Below are positions 8,142 through 15,168 of a stretch of 21,617 nt of DNA, in pieces. The notes beneath the pieces are model-generated. The model had not been told where the DNA came from. It ran no database searches and saw only the letters and a program-made list of their open reading frames with translations. Numbering within the stretch: position 1 is the stretch's first letter; each line of letters starts with the position of its first letter. Location: positions 1-21,617 of the forward strand of contig JAEZHY010000240.1 in the NCBI GenBank assembly GCA_023416335.1. The letters are read 5' to 3'. The stretch comes from Pseudomonadota bacterium (GTDB lineage: Bacteria; Desulfobacterota; Syntrophobacteria; Syntrophobacterales; Syntrophobacteraceae). The translations under genes and the position numbers were made by a program.

Positions 8142-8849
8142 GTGTCCAATTATCAGTTCGACTGGGCGATCGTTACCTCCGGGAAGTACTTCCACTGGAT
8201 ACTCTCCGGAATCGTTACCACCATCGAGATCTCGTCGGTATCGATCGTCCTTGCATTTCTACTCGGGTTGATCATTGCCGTAATGCGCATGAGCACATTC
8301 CGGCCGACGCGGTGGTTTGCCCTGGTGTTCCTGGAGTTCACCCGAAACACGCCCCTGCTCGTCCAGATATTCTTCTGGTATTTCGGGTCTTACAAGATCC
8401 TGCCAACTTTTATAAACGACTGGCTGGGAACCATTAACTTCGAATTTGCAGCCGGGGTGATCGCTCTGTCTATCTACACGAGCGCATTTATCGCGGAAGA
8501 CATCCGATCCGGGGTTCGTTCCATCCCCAAAGAACAGATGGAAGCGGCTCGAAGCGCAGGATTTTCCTTCCTGCGGTCCATGCAGTACATCATTTTACCG
8601 CAGGCGATCAGGATCATTATTCCGCCTCTTATAAACCAGTTTCTCAATTTGACGAAAAACTCCTCACTCGCCATGACCATCGGGGTAGCCGAACTGACGT
8701 ACCAGGCACGGCAGGTTGAGAGCTATACGTTCAAGGGATACGAGGCATTTACCGCAGCCACGGTGGTGTATCTCGGGATGTCCCTTTTCATCGCACTGGC
8801 CGTGAATATGTACAACAAACACGTCCTTACACCCGTTAAAGGCCGCTGA
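8142..8849 (+). CDS. Polar amino acid ABC transporter, permease subunit 1
   Basis: 235 residues starting at a GTG with AAGG upstream. Inner-membrane permease of the HisM/GlnP type. Hydrophobic helices near residues 20-45, 60-80 and 95-115 are followed by the EAA coupling motif (EQMEAARSAGFSFLRSMQYI, about 134-153), which contacts the ATPase, then ILPQAIRIIIPPLINQF and the last helices. The early segment RPTRWFALVFLEFTRNTPLLVQ is typical of the family. Its partner gene begins one base after its stop, so the two permeases are translated together and presumably form a heterodimer. Confidence 0.92.
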   Translation: MSNYQFDWAIVTSGKYFHWILSGIVTTIEISSVSIVLAFLLGLIIAVMRMSTFRPTRWFALVFLEFTRNTPLLVQIFFWYFGSYKILPTFINDWLGTINFEFAAGVIALSIYTSAFIAEDIRSGVRSIPKEQMEAARSAGFSFLRSMQYIILPQAIRIIIPPLINQFLNLTKNSSLAMTIGVAELTYQARQVESYTFKGYEAFTAATVVYLGMSLFIALAVNMYNKHVLTPVKGR

Positions 8850-8850
8850 T

Positions 8851-9543
8851 ATGGGGCTTGATTTTACCGTTATCTGGCGCAACATCGTCTACTTCTTTAT
8901 CGGCGCTTATCCCCATGGCCACTTGGGCGGCATTGCGCTAACGCTCTATCTTGCAGTCGTTTCCTGCATTCTTTCTTTTGTCGGCGGACTCGCCCTCGGC
9001 CTGCTCAGCGTTTCCCCGTACAGAATGGTGAGGTATGTCACCGTCGCAGTAATAAATGCGATTCGAGGCATTCCTCTCCTTATGGTAATTTTCTGGATGT
9101 ACTTCCTTCTGCCTGCGCTCATGAAGCGCCCGATGCCCGAAGCTCAGACCGTCATTGCGGCCCTCACCATTTTCACATCTGCATACATGGCTGAAATTGT
9201 GCGGGCCGGAATTGAAGGGATACCGAAAGGACAGACGGAGGCGGCCATATCTACCGGGCTTCATCCCTGGCAGGCGATGTTTTACATTGTGCTCCCACAG
9301 GGGCTCAGAAATATGGTCCCGTCTTTTGTCAACCAGTTCGTGTCGCTGATAAAAGATACTTCACTCGCGTTTATCGTTGGAGTATCCGAACTCACGCACG
9401 TCGCTACTCAGATCAATAACAGGACTATGGTCTTTCCTGCTGAGATATTCCTATTCATCGCCGTTATCTACTTCATCATCTGCTATGCCTTCACGAGTCT
9501 TTCGAGGTGGCTCGAAAGGCGTCTCGCCTGGCACCACAGGTAA
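8851..9543 (+). CDS. Polar amino acid ABC transporter, permease subunit 2
   Basis: 230 residues; second HisM/GlnP-type inner-membrane permease, paralogous to the gene before it. The family segment INAIRGIPLLMVIFWMYF lies at about 68-85 and the EAA loop (GQTEAAISTGLHPWQAMFY) at about 128-146, followed by LPQGLRNMVPSFVNQF. It ends the importer operon. Its last 93 bases overlap, in the opposite direction, the 3' end of the HAD phosphatase gene, and no terminator is visible between the two converging units. Confidence 0.92.
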   Translation: MGLDFTVIWRNIVYFFIGAYPHGHLGGIALTLYLAVVSCILSFVGGLALGLLSVSPYRMVRYVTVAVINAIRGIPLLMVIFWMYFLLPALMKRPMPEAQTVIAALTIFTSAYMAEIVRAGIEGIPKGQTEAAISTGLHPWQAMFYIVLPQGLRNMVPSFVNQFVSLIKDTSLAFIVGVSELTHVATQINNRTMVFPAEIFLFIAVIYFIICYAFTSLSRWLERRLAWHHR

Positions 9544-9948
9544 CTGCGCGCCGTTCGAAATTCGGGGACCCGGGGCATCCTTCAGGGAGACAGCCGCGGG
9601 GTCTTCCCAGAATGTTCTGAAATTCAGGATCTTCTTATAAGCCTCATTGAAATCCCCCTCGAAACAAACTGCGCGGTCGTCCAGGTATACATGCGCAGCT
9701 ATTTTCCTGTTCGTTACGATCTCCACGTACTGAGAGAGCCCGTTTTCCTCGAGCCAGGTTCGGGCCCACTCGTGCCACCTTACGGTGAATACGGCCACCT
9801 TAAAGCCTGCCGTATTCAACCGTTCCAAAAAATCGGCTGCCCCGGGCCGGGGCGGGTGGAAGTATTCCGATCCCTTCCATTCGTCAAAGAGGTTCAGGAC
9901 CCCGTCCAGATCTATACAAATGAGCCGTCTCGTGTCATTGTCTTCCAT
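9451..9948 (-). CDS. Small HAD-family phosphatase
   Basis: 165 residues, soluble, no large cap domain. The four HAD motifs are visible: motif I DLDGVL with nucleophile Asp13 and Asp15, motif II Thr55 in VAVFTVRW, motif III Lys82 in TNRKIAAHVY, and motif IV Asp90/Asp91 in YLDDRAV. It should be an Mg-dependent phosphatase on a small phosphorylated molecule, substrate unknown. Residues after about 115 form a Pro/Glu/Asp-rich tail with no recognisable domain; this tail is encoded in the stretch overlapping the permease gene. The start lies 14 bases after the stop of the PRTase/kinase gene, so the two are an operon. Confidence 0.8.
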   Translation of the reverse strand: MEDNDTRRLICIDLDGVLNLFDEWKGSEYFHPPRPGAADFLERLNTAGFKVAVFTVRWHEWARTWLEENGLSQYVEIVTNRKIAAHVYLDDRAVCFEGDFNEAYKKILNFRTFWEDPAAVSLKDAPGPRISNGAQLPVVPGETPFEPPRKTREGIADDEVDNGDE

Positions 9949-9962
9949 ATGTCTCCACCGCG

Positions 9963-11708
9963 TTATACGGGCCGGGGAAGTCGAATCAGCTCCGATTTGA
10001 GCAGGGAAGCGTAATTTTCACGGAGTTTCAAAAACCTCAATCCATCTTCACTGTCTCCCAGCGAAGCGGCCGAAAGCGAACAATAACCCAGCCGAAAAGC
10101 AAGATAGGCGATCCCATAAAAAACTTCTTTGCCCCAAATGCGTGTACCGGACTCTTCCTCGAACCTTTCGACAAAATAACCCCAGGTATCCGGCCCAAGA
10201 CCAAATTCGATCCGGAAAGCGGAAAGGTCCCATGCAATATCCTGAGGTCCCGGAAAGAAATGGTCGTCAAAATGGTCAGCCGAATCCGTCTTGAAGATTC
10301 TTCCGGTACAGAGTACCCATTCATGGGGCGCTGCCCTGTTGTCGAGGTAAACCGGCCGGATTTCTCTCATCCTCTTTGAACTCGCGACTACCTTCTCGGA
10401 ATATCTTTCCCACTCCGGTCCCAGGCCCTCGATGATATTAGTCCGGATCATTTCAAGAAGCTCGTCCCGTGCCGGCGGTCCCTCGGAGGGGAAAGAAGTT
10501 TCGATAAAGGAAAAATACCTTGCCGCATGATCGAGAAAGGTCTTTTCAGTCTCACCTTTTCGCAGGCGGGTACCAGTCAACACCTCCATGGTCAGGAACC
10601 CATCCCCCGTTTCGATCAGTTGAGGATGGAACCCCGCTTCGGCCAATACTTGCGCTCTCCGGCAAACATGGTTGCCATGGCTGCCAAGCCCGGCAAATTT
10701 CATCAGAACCGCCTTCTTTTTCCCGTCGATCTCCCGCTTCGCTACGAACTTGAGACGCTCATGATGAGGCTGGACAGCGGGAAGATCCGGACCATTTTCA
10801 ACCAGCACGCCTCGCCATTTTCCGGCTGAGACATCCGTAAACTCCGGCCCGCCGGCGCACCCTGAAAATGCAGAGAGTTCATAGCGGATCTGACTGAAAC
10901 TCGTGCTGAACTTCGTATACCGGGGCCACAAACTGCGCGATGTTTCGGAAACGAATTCCGATCCATCAGGCTCCCAACTCGGAAACAGAAAGATCTTCCC
11001 CTCTTCGAAGCCCAGTTCCGCAGCCTTGCGCGCTACAGAGCAAAACGATGATCCGCTGAGCCCCGGACCCTCATCCACCACCAATAAAGGCAGATTTGCG
11101 TGGTCCCGCAGTCTTCTTTCGAGTTCGTGAGAAAGGAAGACTCTCCTGTCGAACGGATGCCCGCGCGGCCTTACAGTGATCGAGAAGGTGCTGCATCCGA
11201 GGTTCTCCAGGGCGCCGCATACCGCTGAAGACAAACTTGTCCCTATGCTCCTGATCCCAATGCATACGACTTTTTCCGGATGTATCGCTTCGTGAAACTT
11301 CTTTGCCGATTCGAGATACATTTCCGGATAGAGTCCATAGAAGGAATATCCCTCCGGAACCGATACTTTTATCTTTTCGGGCAAAGAGTAAGCGGACAGG
11401 CCCAACATTTCCCTTTTGAATTGCCCCAGCACCCTTCGTGCCTCCGCATGTTGCGCTCTTCTGATGCGGTAGAGGGCCTTTCCGGCGAGAAGTCCAATAT
11501 GCCGGAGGGCATCCAGTAATGGAAAAGAGGCATCCATGTCCGGGCATAACGCATCGGCGACCCCGGCCTCCATCTCGCCCGATCGAATCAGAAGATCGCG
11601 GATTCTCTCCCGAGTCGGCGCACCAGCGGCGTCCAGCAGCAGGCAGCGAAGCTCCGACAGCATCGCCTTCGTATTCACTTCCTTTACAAGACTGCGGTAA
11701 ATGAGCAT
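9963..11708 (-). CDS. Phosphoribosyltransferase-like and kinase-like fusion protein
   Basis: 581 residues, no signal or membrane segment. Residues 1-110 are helical with no recognised domain. Residues 120-245 resemble a type I phosphoribosyltransferase: the strand-loop VVCIGIRSIGTSLSSAV (147-163) and a PRPP-loop-like LLVVDEGPGLSGSSF (208-222), comparable to hhhDDxxxTGxT. Residues about 315-545 look like a degenerate aminoglycoside-phosphotransferase/kinase fold: VLMKFAGLGSHGNH with a candidate ATP-binding Lys337, then FLTMEVLTG, and DDHFFPGPQDIAWDLSAF, whose DIAWD matches the metal-binding region of such kinases. The kinase assignment is weaker than the PRTase one. The ATG at 11708 lacks a clear ribosome site; 11663 is a possible alternative. 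It is followed after 14 bases by the HAD phosphatase and is divergent from the radical SAM gene. The set PRTase, kinase and phosphatase suggests nucleotide- or phosphoribosyl-type chemistry on an unknown metabolite. Confidence 0.6.
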   Translation of the reverse strand: MLIYRSLVKEVNTKAMLSELRCLLLDAAGAPTRERIRDLLIRSGEMEAGVADALCPDMDASFPLLDALRHIGLLAGKALYRIRRAQHAEARRVLGQFKREMLGLSAYSLPEKIKVSVPEGYSFYGLYPEMYLESAKKFHEAIHPEKVVCIGIRSIGTSLSSAVCGALENLGCSTFSITVRPRGHPFDRRVFLSHELERRLRDHANLPLLVVDEGPGLSGSSFCSVARKAAELGFEEGKIFLFPSWEPDGSEFVSETSRSLWPRYTKFSTSFSQIRYELSAFSGCAGGPEFTDVSAGKWRGVLVENGPDLPAVQPHHERLKFVAKREIDGKKKAVLMKFAGLGSHGNHVCRRAQVLAEAGFHPQLIETGDGFLTMEVLTGTRLRKGETEKTFLDHAARYFSFIETSFPSEGPPARDELLEMIRTNIIEGLGPEWERYSEKVVASSKRMREIRPVYLDNRAAPHEWVLCTGRIFKTDSADHFDDHFFPGPQDIAWDLSAFRIEFGLGPDTWGYFVERFEEESGTRIWGKEVFYGIAYLAFRLGYCSLSAASLGDSEDGLRFLKLRENYASLLKSELIRLPRPV

Positions 11709-11787
11709 GTTTCAATGCGATTTCGTGGGCTGCAGGATGAAAGACCTTCAGCTCAAGTGAGTGTGGTTGAGAATTTCGAATGGATGG

Positions 11788-11816
11788 AAATTAGGAATTG
11801 CTCCGGACAATGTAAA
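11788..11816 (-). promoter_or_regulatory. Sigma-70 promoter of the PRTase/kinase-HAD unit
   Basis: On the minus strand: TTTACA (11816-11811), 17 bases, TAATTT (11793-11788). Transcription would begin near 11781, about 73 bases before the ATG at 11708. It faces away from the radical SAM promoter, with only 22 bases between the two -35 boxes. Confidence 0.55.
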
Positions 11817-11822
11817 TCGACA

Positions 11823-11850
11823 TGACAAAATTCACGTTTGACCTGACAAA
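11823..11850. promoter_or_regulatory. Direct repeat between the divergent promoters, candidate operator
   Basis: TGACAAA occurs at 11823-11829 and again at 11844-11850, exactly 21 bases (two helical turns) apart. The second copy abuts the -35 box of the rightward promoter, and the first lies seven bases beyond the -35 box of the leftward one. This spacing suits a dimeric regulator controlling both units. No regulator gene is nearby. Confidence 0.35.
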
Positions 11851-11866
11851 TAGGGGCCGCTAAACT
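11838..11866 (+). promoter_or_regulatory. Sigma-70 promoter of the radical SAM/small peptide unit
   Basis: TTGACC (11838-11843), 17 bases, TAAACT (11861-11866). Transcription would begin near 11873. This places the upstream ATG at 11882 too close to the start of the RNA to have a ribosome site and supports 11921 as the translation start. Confidence 0.6.
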
Positions 11867-11920
11867 CGACCTCACGCATGCATGTTTTCCATTCACAAAT
11901 CCTCTGAAACGGCAGGCAGG

Positions 11921-13972
11921 ATGAATATAGCTCTGGTGTTCCCTCCCTTCTATTTTGAGTCCATGTACAACATGCCCCCGCTTGGGCTGATAAACCTTGC
12001 AACCATGCTCAAAGACTCTCCGCACGCCGTCAGGATCTTTGATTTTCCCCTGGCAATTCGACGAAAAACTCTCGAAATGGGAGAGTCGATTTACCGGGAA
12101 TGCGCGCGGCAGATTCTCTCATTCGAACCCGGGGCTGTGGGCTTCTCCGTCCAGTGCACCACGCTTCCGCCCTCGCTTCGCATCGCCGAAGAACTCAAGA
12201 AGCTCTCTCCACGCACCAAAGTCATCTTCGGCGGACACAATGTCGCTTTTACGGACGAACCGATTCTCTCGCGGTTTCCATTTGTTGATCTCATTGTCCG
12301 CGGAGAAGCCGAGCTGACCTTTCCCGAACTGGTCGAAGCTCTCGAAATCGGAGATAAGCTTAACGAAATAGAAGGCATCACCTTCAGATCCGGAGACCGC
12401 ATTTTACGGACCCCCGACAGAAAGCTGATCGAAAACCTCGACGTACTTCCTGTAAGCGATTACTCCTTCGTCGCTCCTCTCCAGGAGTACCGCGATCTTT
12501 GCGGAATCCGGAGATCCATCGCGATTCTCGAGGTCGGCAGAGGATGCCCTCATCACTGTATCTACTGTTCCCAGTCAATTCTGTGGAGAAGACACGCGAG
12601 GACTTTTTCAATTGAACGCCTCATCAGTGAAATGAAAAACCTGGCGGACAACTTTGGAGCGCAGTGCTTTCTTCTCGCTTACGACCAGTTTACGGCGAGG
12701 CGCGATTTCGCTCAGGCTTTCTGCAATGCGGTTATCGAGGCCGGTCTGAACAGGCTTCCATGGTATTGTATTTCCAGGCTCGATACAGTCGATGCTCCGC
12801 TTCTCAAGCTCATGCGCCAAGCGGGCTGCGAAACCATGTGTTACGGAATAGATTCGGGGTCCGAGAAAACGCTCGCTTTCATCCGGAAGAACATCGATCG
12901 GAATATCCTGTTCGAGAGAGTCAGAGAGACAACCGATCAGGGGATACTGCCTACTTTGAGCTTTGTGATCGGATTTCCCGAAGAGACCGCGGAAGATCTG
13001 GATCAGACGCTGAAACTTGCGCTCATGTCGGCCATAACGGGCAATGCGAACATACTGGTCCAGATGGCGACCATTCTGCCCGGGACCGATCTTTACAAGA
13101 GATATTCCGACCGGTTGGTCCGGGAGGTGGATACGTATTTTTCGCTGGGGATCGAGTTCGATTCAGGCAAACGGTTTCCTGCAGACGACACTCTAATCGA
13201 TTCCGCTCCCCCGATTTTCAGCAGCTTTCACAATCTCCCCTGCCCCGCGGGGGCGCTCAAGAAACTTAATGACCTGGCAAGCTATTATTCCATTATTGCA
13301 TCCCTGTATCCACGATCCCTCCTGCTGCTCAGCATGGAATGCGGTCTTTCTATCGCGGATATCTTCTATGATTTCCTGGATAATGTGAGCAAGCTGAAAG
13401 GGAAAAAAGAGCGCGGTCTGAGTCCCTGGGATTGCTACACGCACTTCGAACCGTTTGCTCGGAAGATGCTTTCACGCTTGAATTCTCTAAAACGGGATTA
13501 CATACCGGAGCTTCTCGACTATGAAACCTGCCTGATTCGCGCCGGCAGCATGGGATCTCACAGGTCCGACCTTGCCGTCGATATCCCTCGCGTCCGGGGT
13601 GCAAAGCCGTTTCGCAATGAAAAGGTTCCAGTCCGGCAGTTCACATTCGACATTCCGCGTCTTATTATGGATTTGAAATCCGGCCGTGTTCCGGAAACCT
13701 GTCCGCGGAGGGGGACTTGGCTCATCTTCACAAAAAATCACGGCGAGATCGACATTCAGGAGATTAATGACTTCGGAGCGGACTTCCTCCAACTGTGTGA
13801 CGGACAGCGAAGTTTGGACTCTATAGCGGGAGAGCTTTACCCGACTTACGGAGCAGGAAAAACCCGCGATGAATTCGCGGTTCTCTGTGCGGAAGCTGCC
13901 GGCGCATTGAGCAAGCTCCAACTGCTTATGCTGCCCTGCTGTTCGGACGAATCCAGAGTGGAAGGGAGGTGA
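11921..13972 (+). CDS. B12-binding radical SAM enzyme with C-terminal PqqD-like domain
   Basis: 683 residues from the preferred start. Residues 1-140 are a cobalamin-binding Rossmann domain (MNIALVFPPFYFESMYNMPPLG, shown in part; FGGHNVAF; DLIVRGEAELTF). The DxHxxG motif is absent, as in many B12 radical SAM enzymes. Residues 200-400 are the radical SAM barrel: CPHHCIYC with Cys209, Cys213 and Cys216 for the 4Fe-4S cluster, and YGIDSGSEKTL and FVIGFPEET later. Residues 430-590 are unassigned. Residues 596-672 resemble PqqD, the RiPP recognition element (INDFGADFLQLCDGQRS, then IAGELYPTYG). Such enzymes typically methylate or rearrange unactivated carbons; the RRE argues for a peptide substrate. 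The gene is open back to ATG 11882, but the family begins at MNIALVFPP and GGCAGG precedes 11921. A 28-codon ORF follows after five bases. Confidence 0.85.
   Translation: MNIALVFPPFYFESMYNMPPLGLINLATMLKDSPHAVRIFDFPLAIRRKTLEMGESIYRECARQILSFEPGAVGFSVQCTTLPPSLRIAEELKKLSPRTKVIFGGHNVAFTDEPILSRFPFVDLIVRGEAELTFPELVEALEIGDKLNEIEGITFRSGDRILRTPDRKLIENLDVLPVSDYSFVAPLQEYRDLCGIRRSIAILEVGRGCPHHCIYCSQSILWRRHARTFSIERLISEMKNLADNFGAQCFLLAYDQFTARRDFAQAFCNAVIEAGLNRLPWYCISRLDTVDAPLLKLMRQAGCETMCYGIDSGSEKTLAFIRKNIDRNILFERVRETTDQGILPTLSFVIGFPEETAEDLDQTLKLALMSAITGNANILVQMATILPGTDLYKRYSDRLVREVDTYFSLGIEFDSGKRFPADDTLIDSAPPIFSSFHNLPCPAGALKKLNDLASYYSIIASLYPRSLLLLSMECGLSIADIFYDFLDNVSKLKGKKERGLSPWDCYTHFEPFARKMLSRLNSLKRDYIPELLDYETCLIRAGSMGSHRSDLAVDIPRVRGAKPFRNEKVPVRQFTFDIPRLIMDLKSGRVPETCPRRGTWLIFTKNHGEIDIQEINDFGADFLQLCDGQRSLDSIAGELYPTYGAGKTRDEFAVLCAEAAGALSKLQLLMLPCCSDESRVEGR
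13964..13972 (+). promoter_or_regulatory. Strong ribosome binding site of the 28-codon ORF
   Basis: GGGAGGTGA overlaps the radical SAM stop codon (TGA at 13970-13972) and almost equals the ideal anti-16S complement. The core GGGAGG ends 8 bases before the ATG at 13978, which is optimal spacing. It is much stronger than the sites of the larger genes around it and is the main reason to believe that the short ORF is translated. Confidence 0.75.
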
Positions 13973-13977
13973 AACGG

Positions 13978-14064
13978 ATGCTGCAAGTGAAGGAAGTCGA
14001 GAAGAAGATCTTGACCACTGATGTTCACGAAAGCACATCGACGACTTATGTCGTGCCTACGTGA
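13978..14064 (+). CDS. 28-residue peptide, candidate RiPP precursor
   Basis: This short ORF, ATG to TGA, encodes 28 residues. It begins MLQVKEVEKKILTTDV, a charged amphipathic stretch that would suit a leader bound by an RRE, and ends STSTTYVVPT, a Ser/Thr-rich and Val/Pro-containing tail that would suit a modified core. There is no Cys. It starts 5 bases after the radical SAM/PqqD gene with an excellent Shine-Dalgarno, and a clear terminator closes the unit 55 bases later. The inference is that it is the substrate of the upstream enzyme, with Val25, Val26, Tyr24, Pro27 or the Thr residues as possible targets. I know no family it belongs to. It could instead be a leader-like or non-functional ORF, but the ribosome site and position make that less likely. 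Confidence 0.6.
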   Translation: MLQVKEVEKKILTTDVHESTSTTYVVPT

Positions 14065-14071
14065 CATGCGC

Positions 14072-14100
14072 CGACGGAATCTCCGGTCCGGAGATAGTCG
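14072..14100 (+). repeat. Inverted repeat after the peptide ORF
   Basis: ATCTCCGG-T-CCGGAGAT is a perfect 8+8 dyad about a single base (14079-14095), flanked by CGAC (14072-14075) and GTCG (14097-14100), which extend the stem past a small bulge. It lies between the peptide stop and the terminator and could stabilise the mRNA 3' end or be a processing site. Confidence 0.5.
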
Positions 14101-14118
14101 CCTGAAACCCGCTCTGAT

Positions 14119-14154
14119 GCCGGGAAACATGTGCACTTGTTTCCCGGCAGTTTT
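14119..14154 (+). terminator. Intrinsic terminator of the radical SAM/peptide unit
   Basis: GCCGGGAAACA (14119-14129) pairs perfectly with TGTTTCCCGGC (14138-14148) around an 8-base loop, followed by AG and TTTT (14151-14154). The 11-bp GC-rich stem is strong and the T-run short, so some read-through into the dipeptidase is possible. I see no separate promoter for the dipeptidase. Confidence 0.8.
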
Positions 14155-14183
14155 GCATCATGTACAGGAGACCGACCACATCC

Positions 14184-15158
14184 ATGCCGATTCCAGAAAC
14201 TGAGGCCCCCGAACCCGACTCCTACATAATCGACGGCCATGTCGATTTATTGTACGCAATGCTCCAATCCCATCCGGATACTTCTTTCGAAAATATATCG
14301 GATTTACCTGTCACGCTCGAAAAAATGCGCGATGCCAATGCCATGGTCATCGTGTCCGCCTTCTACTGCCCCGACACGCATAACGGTGAAGGCTCATCGG
14401 CCCGATTCCTGAAAAACCTTTTCGAGTATGAAGACAAGTACCTGACGAGTCTCGTTCGGATAACTTCATCTGATGCACTGAAACAGTGCATCGACAAGAA
14501 GACACCTGGAATGATCCGGCTCATCGAAAATTCCGACTGCCTTCTTGAAACCAGTCTTGAAACTCTCAGGCGCATTGGAATAAAGGTCGCGGGTCTCACA
14601 CACGTGGGAAGAAACAGGATCGGCGACGGAAACAACATTCCCTTTCCCGACGGGCTGACCGGCGCAGGAAAAGAACTTGTACAAAATCTCGCCCGTGAAG
14701 GCTTCGCTTTCGATGCCGCCCACCTGGCCGAACCCGGTTTTCGCGATCTCACGAGGATTTACGAGGGACCACTTCTGTCCTCTCACACCGGCGTGCGCGC
14801 GCTCTGTGATACTCCACGCAATCTGACAAAAGAGCAAATAAGGGTCATCCTCGACAGAAAGGGCGTAATCGGGATTGCCGCAGACCCCAAAATGCTCTCT
14901 CCCAGCGCAGAGGCTTCCATAGAAGATGTCTTCCGTCACATAGACTGGATCGCCCAGGCTTTCGAGACGGACGGCATTGCGGTTGGAAGCGACTTCTGCG
15001 GCTTTCACACTGTGAATTCCGGCCTCGAAGATATAACCCGCCTGCACGACCTTCGGGCAATGCTTCTGAAAAAGGGATATCCGGAGCAGAGCGTCCGCGG
15101 CATTATGGGAGAGAACTGGTATAAGTTTTACAGTGCACTGCTGACGGCCATGCCGTAA
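14184..15158 (+). CDS. Membrane-dipeptidase family (M19) metallopeptidase
   Basis: 324 residues. Zinc peptidase of the renal-dipeptidase family, which hydrolyses dipeptides including those with D-residues at the C-terminal side. The metal ligands of the family can be placed: GHVDLL (His and Asp of HxD), the bridging Glu in IRLIEN, the His in FDAAHLAE and the His in LLSSHTGVRALCDTPRNLT, plus the late Asp in VGSDFCGF. LTHVGRN is the equivalent of the usual LTH segment. No signal peptide, so it is probably cytoplasmic. The frame opens at 14160, but that ATG follows the terminator T-run without a ribosome site; at 14184 a GGAG lies 13 bases upstream, which is long but better. It lies downstream of the candidate peptide locus and may trim or recycle the product; it may equally be unrelated. 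Confidence 0.85.
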   Translation: MPIPETEAPEPDSYIIDGHVDLLYAMLQSHPDTSFENISDLPVTLEKMRDANAMVIVSAFYCPDTHNGEGSSARFLKNLFEYEDKYLTSLVRITSSDALKQCIDKKTPGMIRLIENSDCLLETSLETLRRIGIKVAGLTHVGRNRIGDGNNIPFPDGLTGAGKELVQNLAREGFAFDAAHLAEPGFRDLTRIYEGPLLSSHTGVRALCDTPRNLTKEQIRVILDRKGVIGIAADPKMLSPSAEASIEDVFRHIDWIAQAFETDGIAVGSDFCGFHTVNSGLEDITRLHDLRAMLLKKGYPEQSVRGIMGENWYKFYSALLTAMP

Positions 15159-15167
15159 GACGGCATG
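15149..15167. terminator. Small hairpin between converging dipeptidase and exporter genes
   Basis: CATGCCGT, loop AAG, ACGGCATG: a perfect 8-bp stem that covers the dipeptidase stop codon. There is no T-run on either side, so it is at best a weak shared terminator or an end-protecting structure. Confidence 0.3.
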
Positions 15168-15168
15168 T

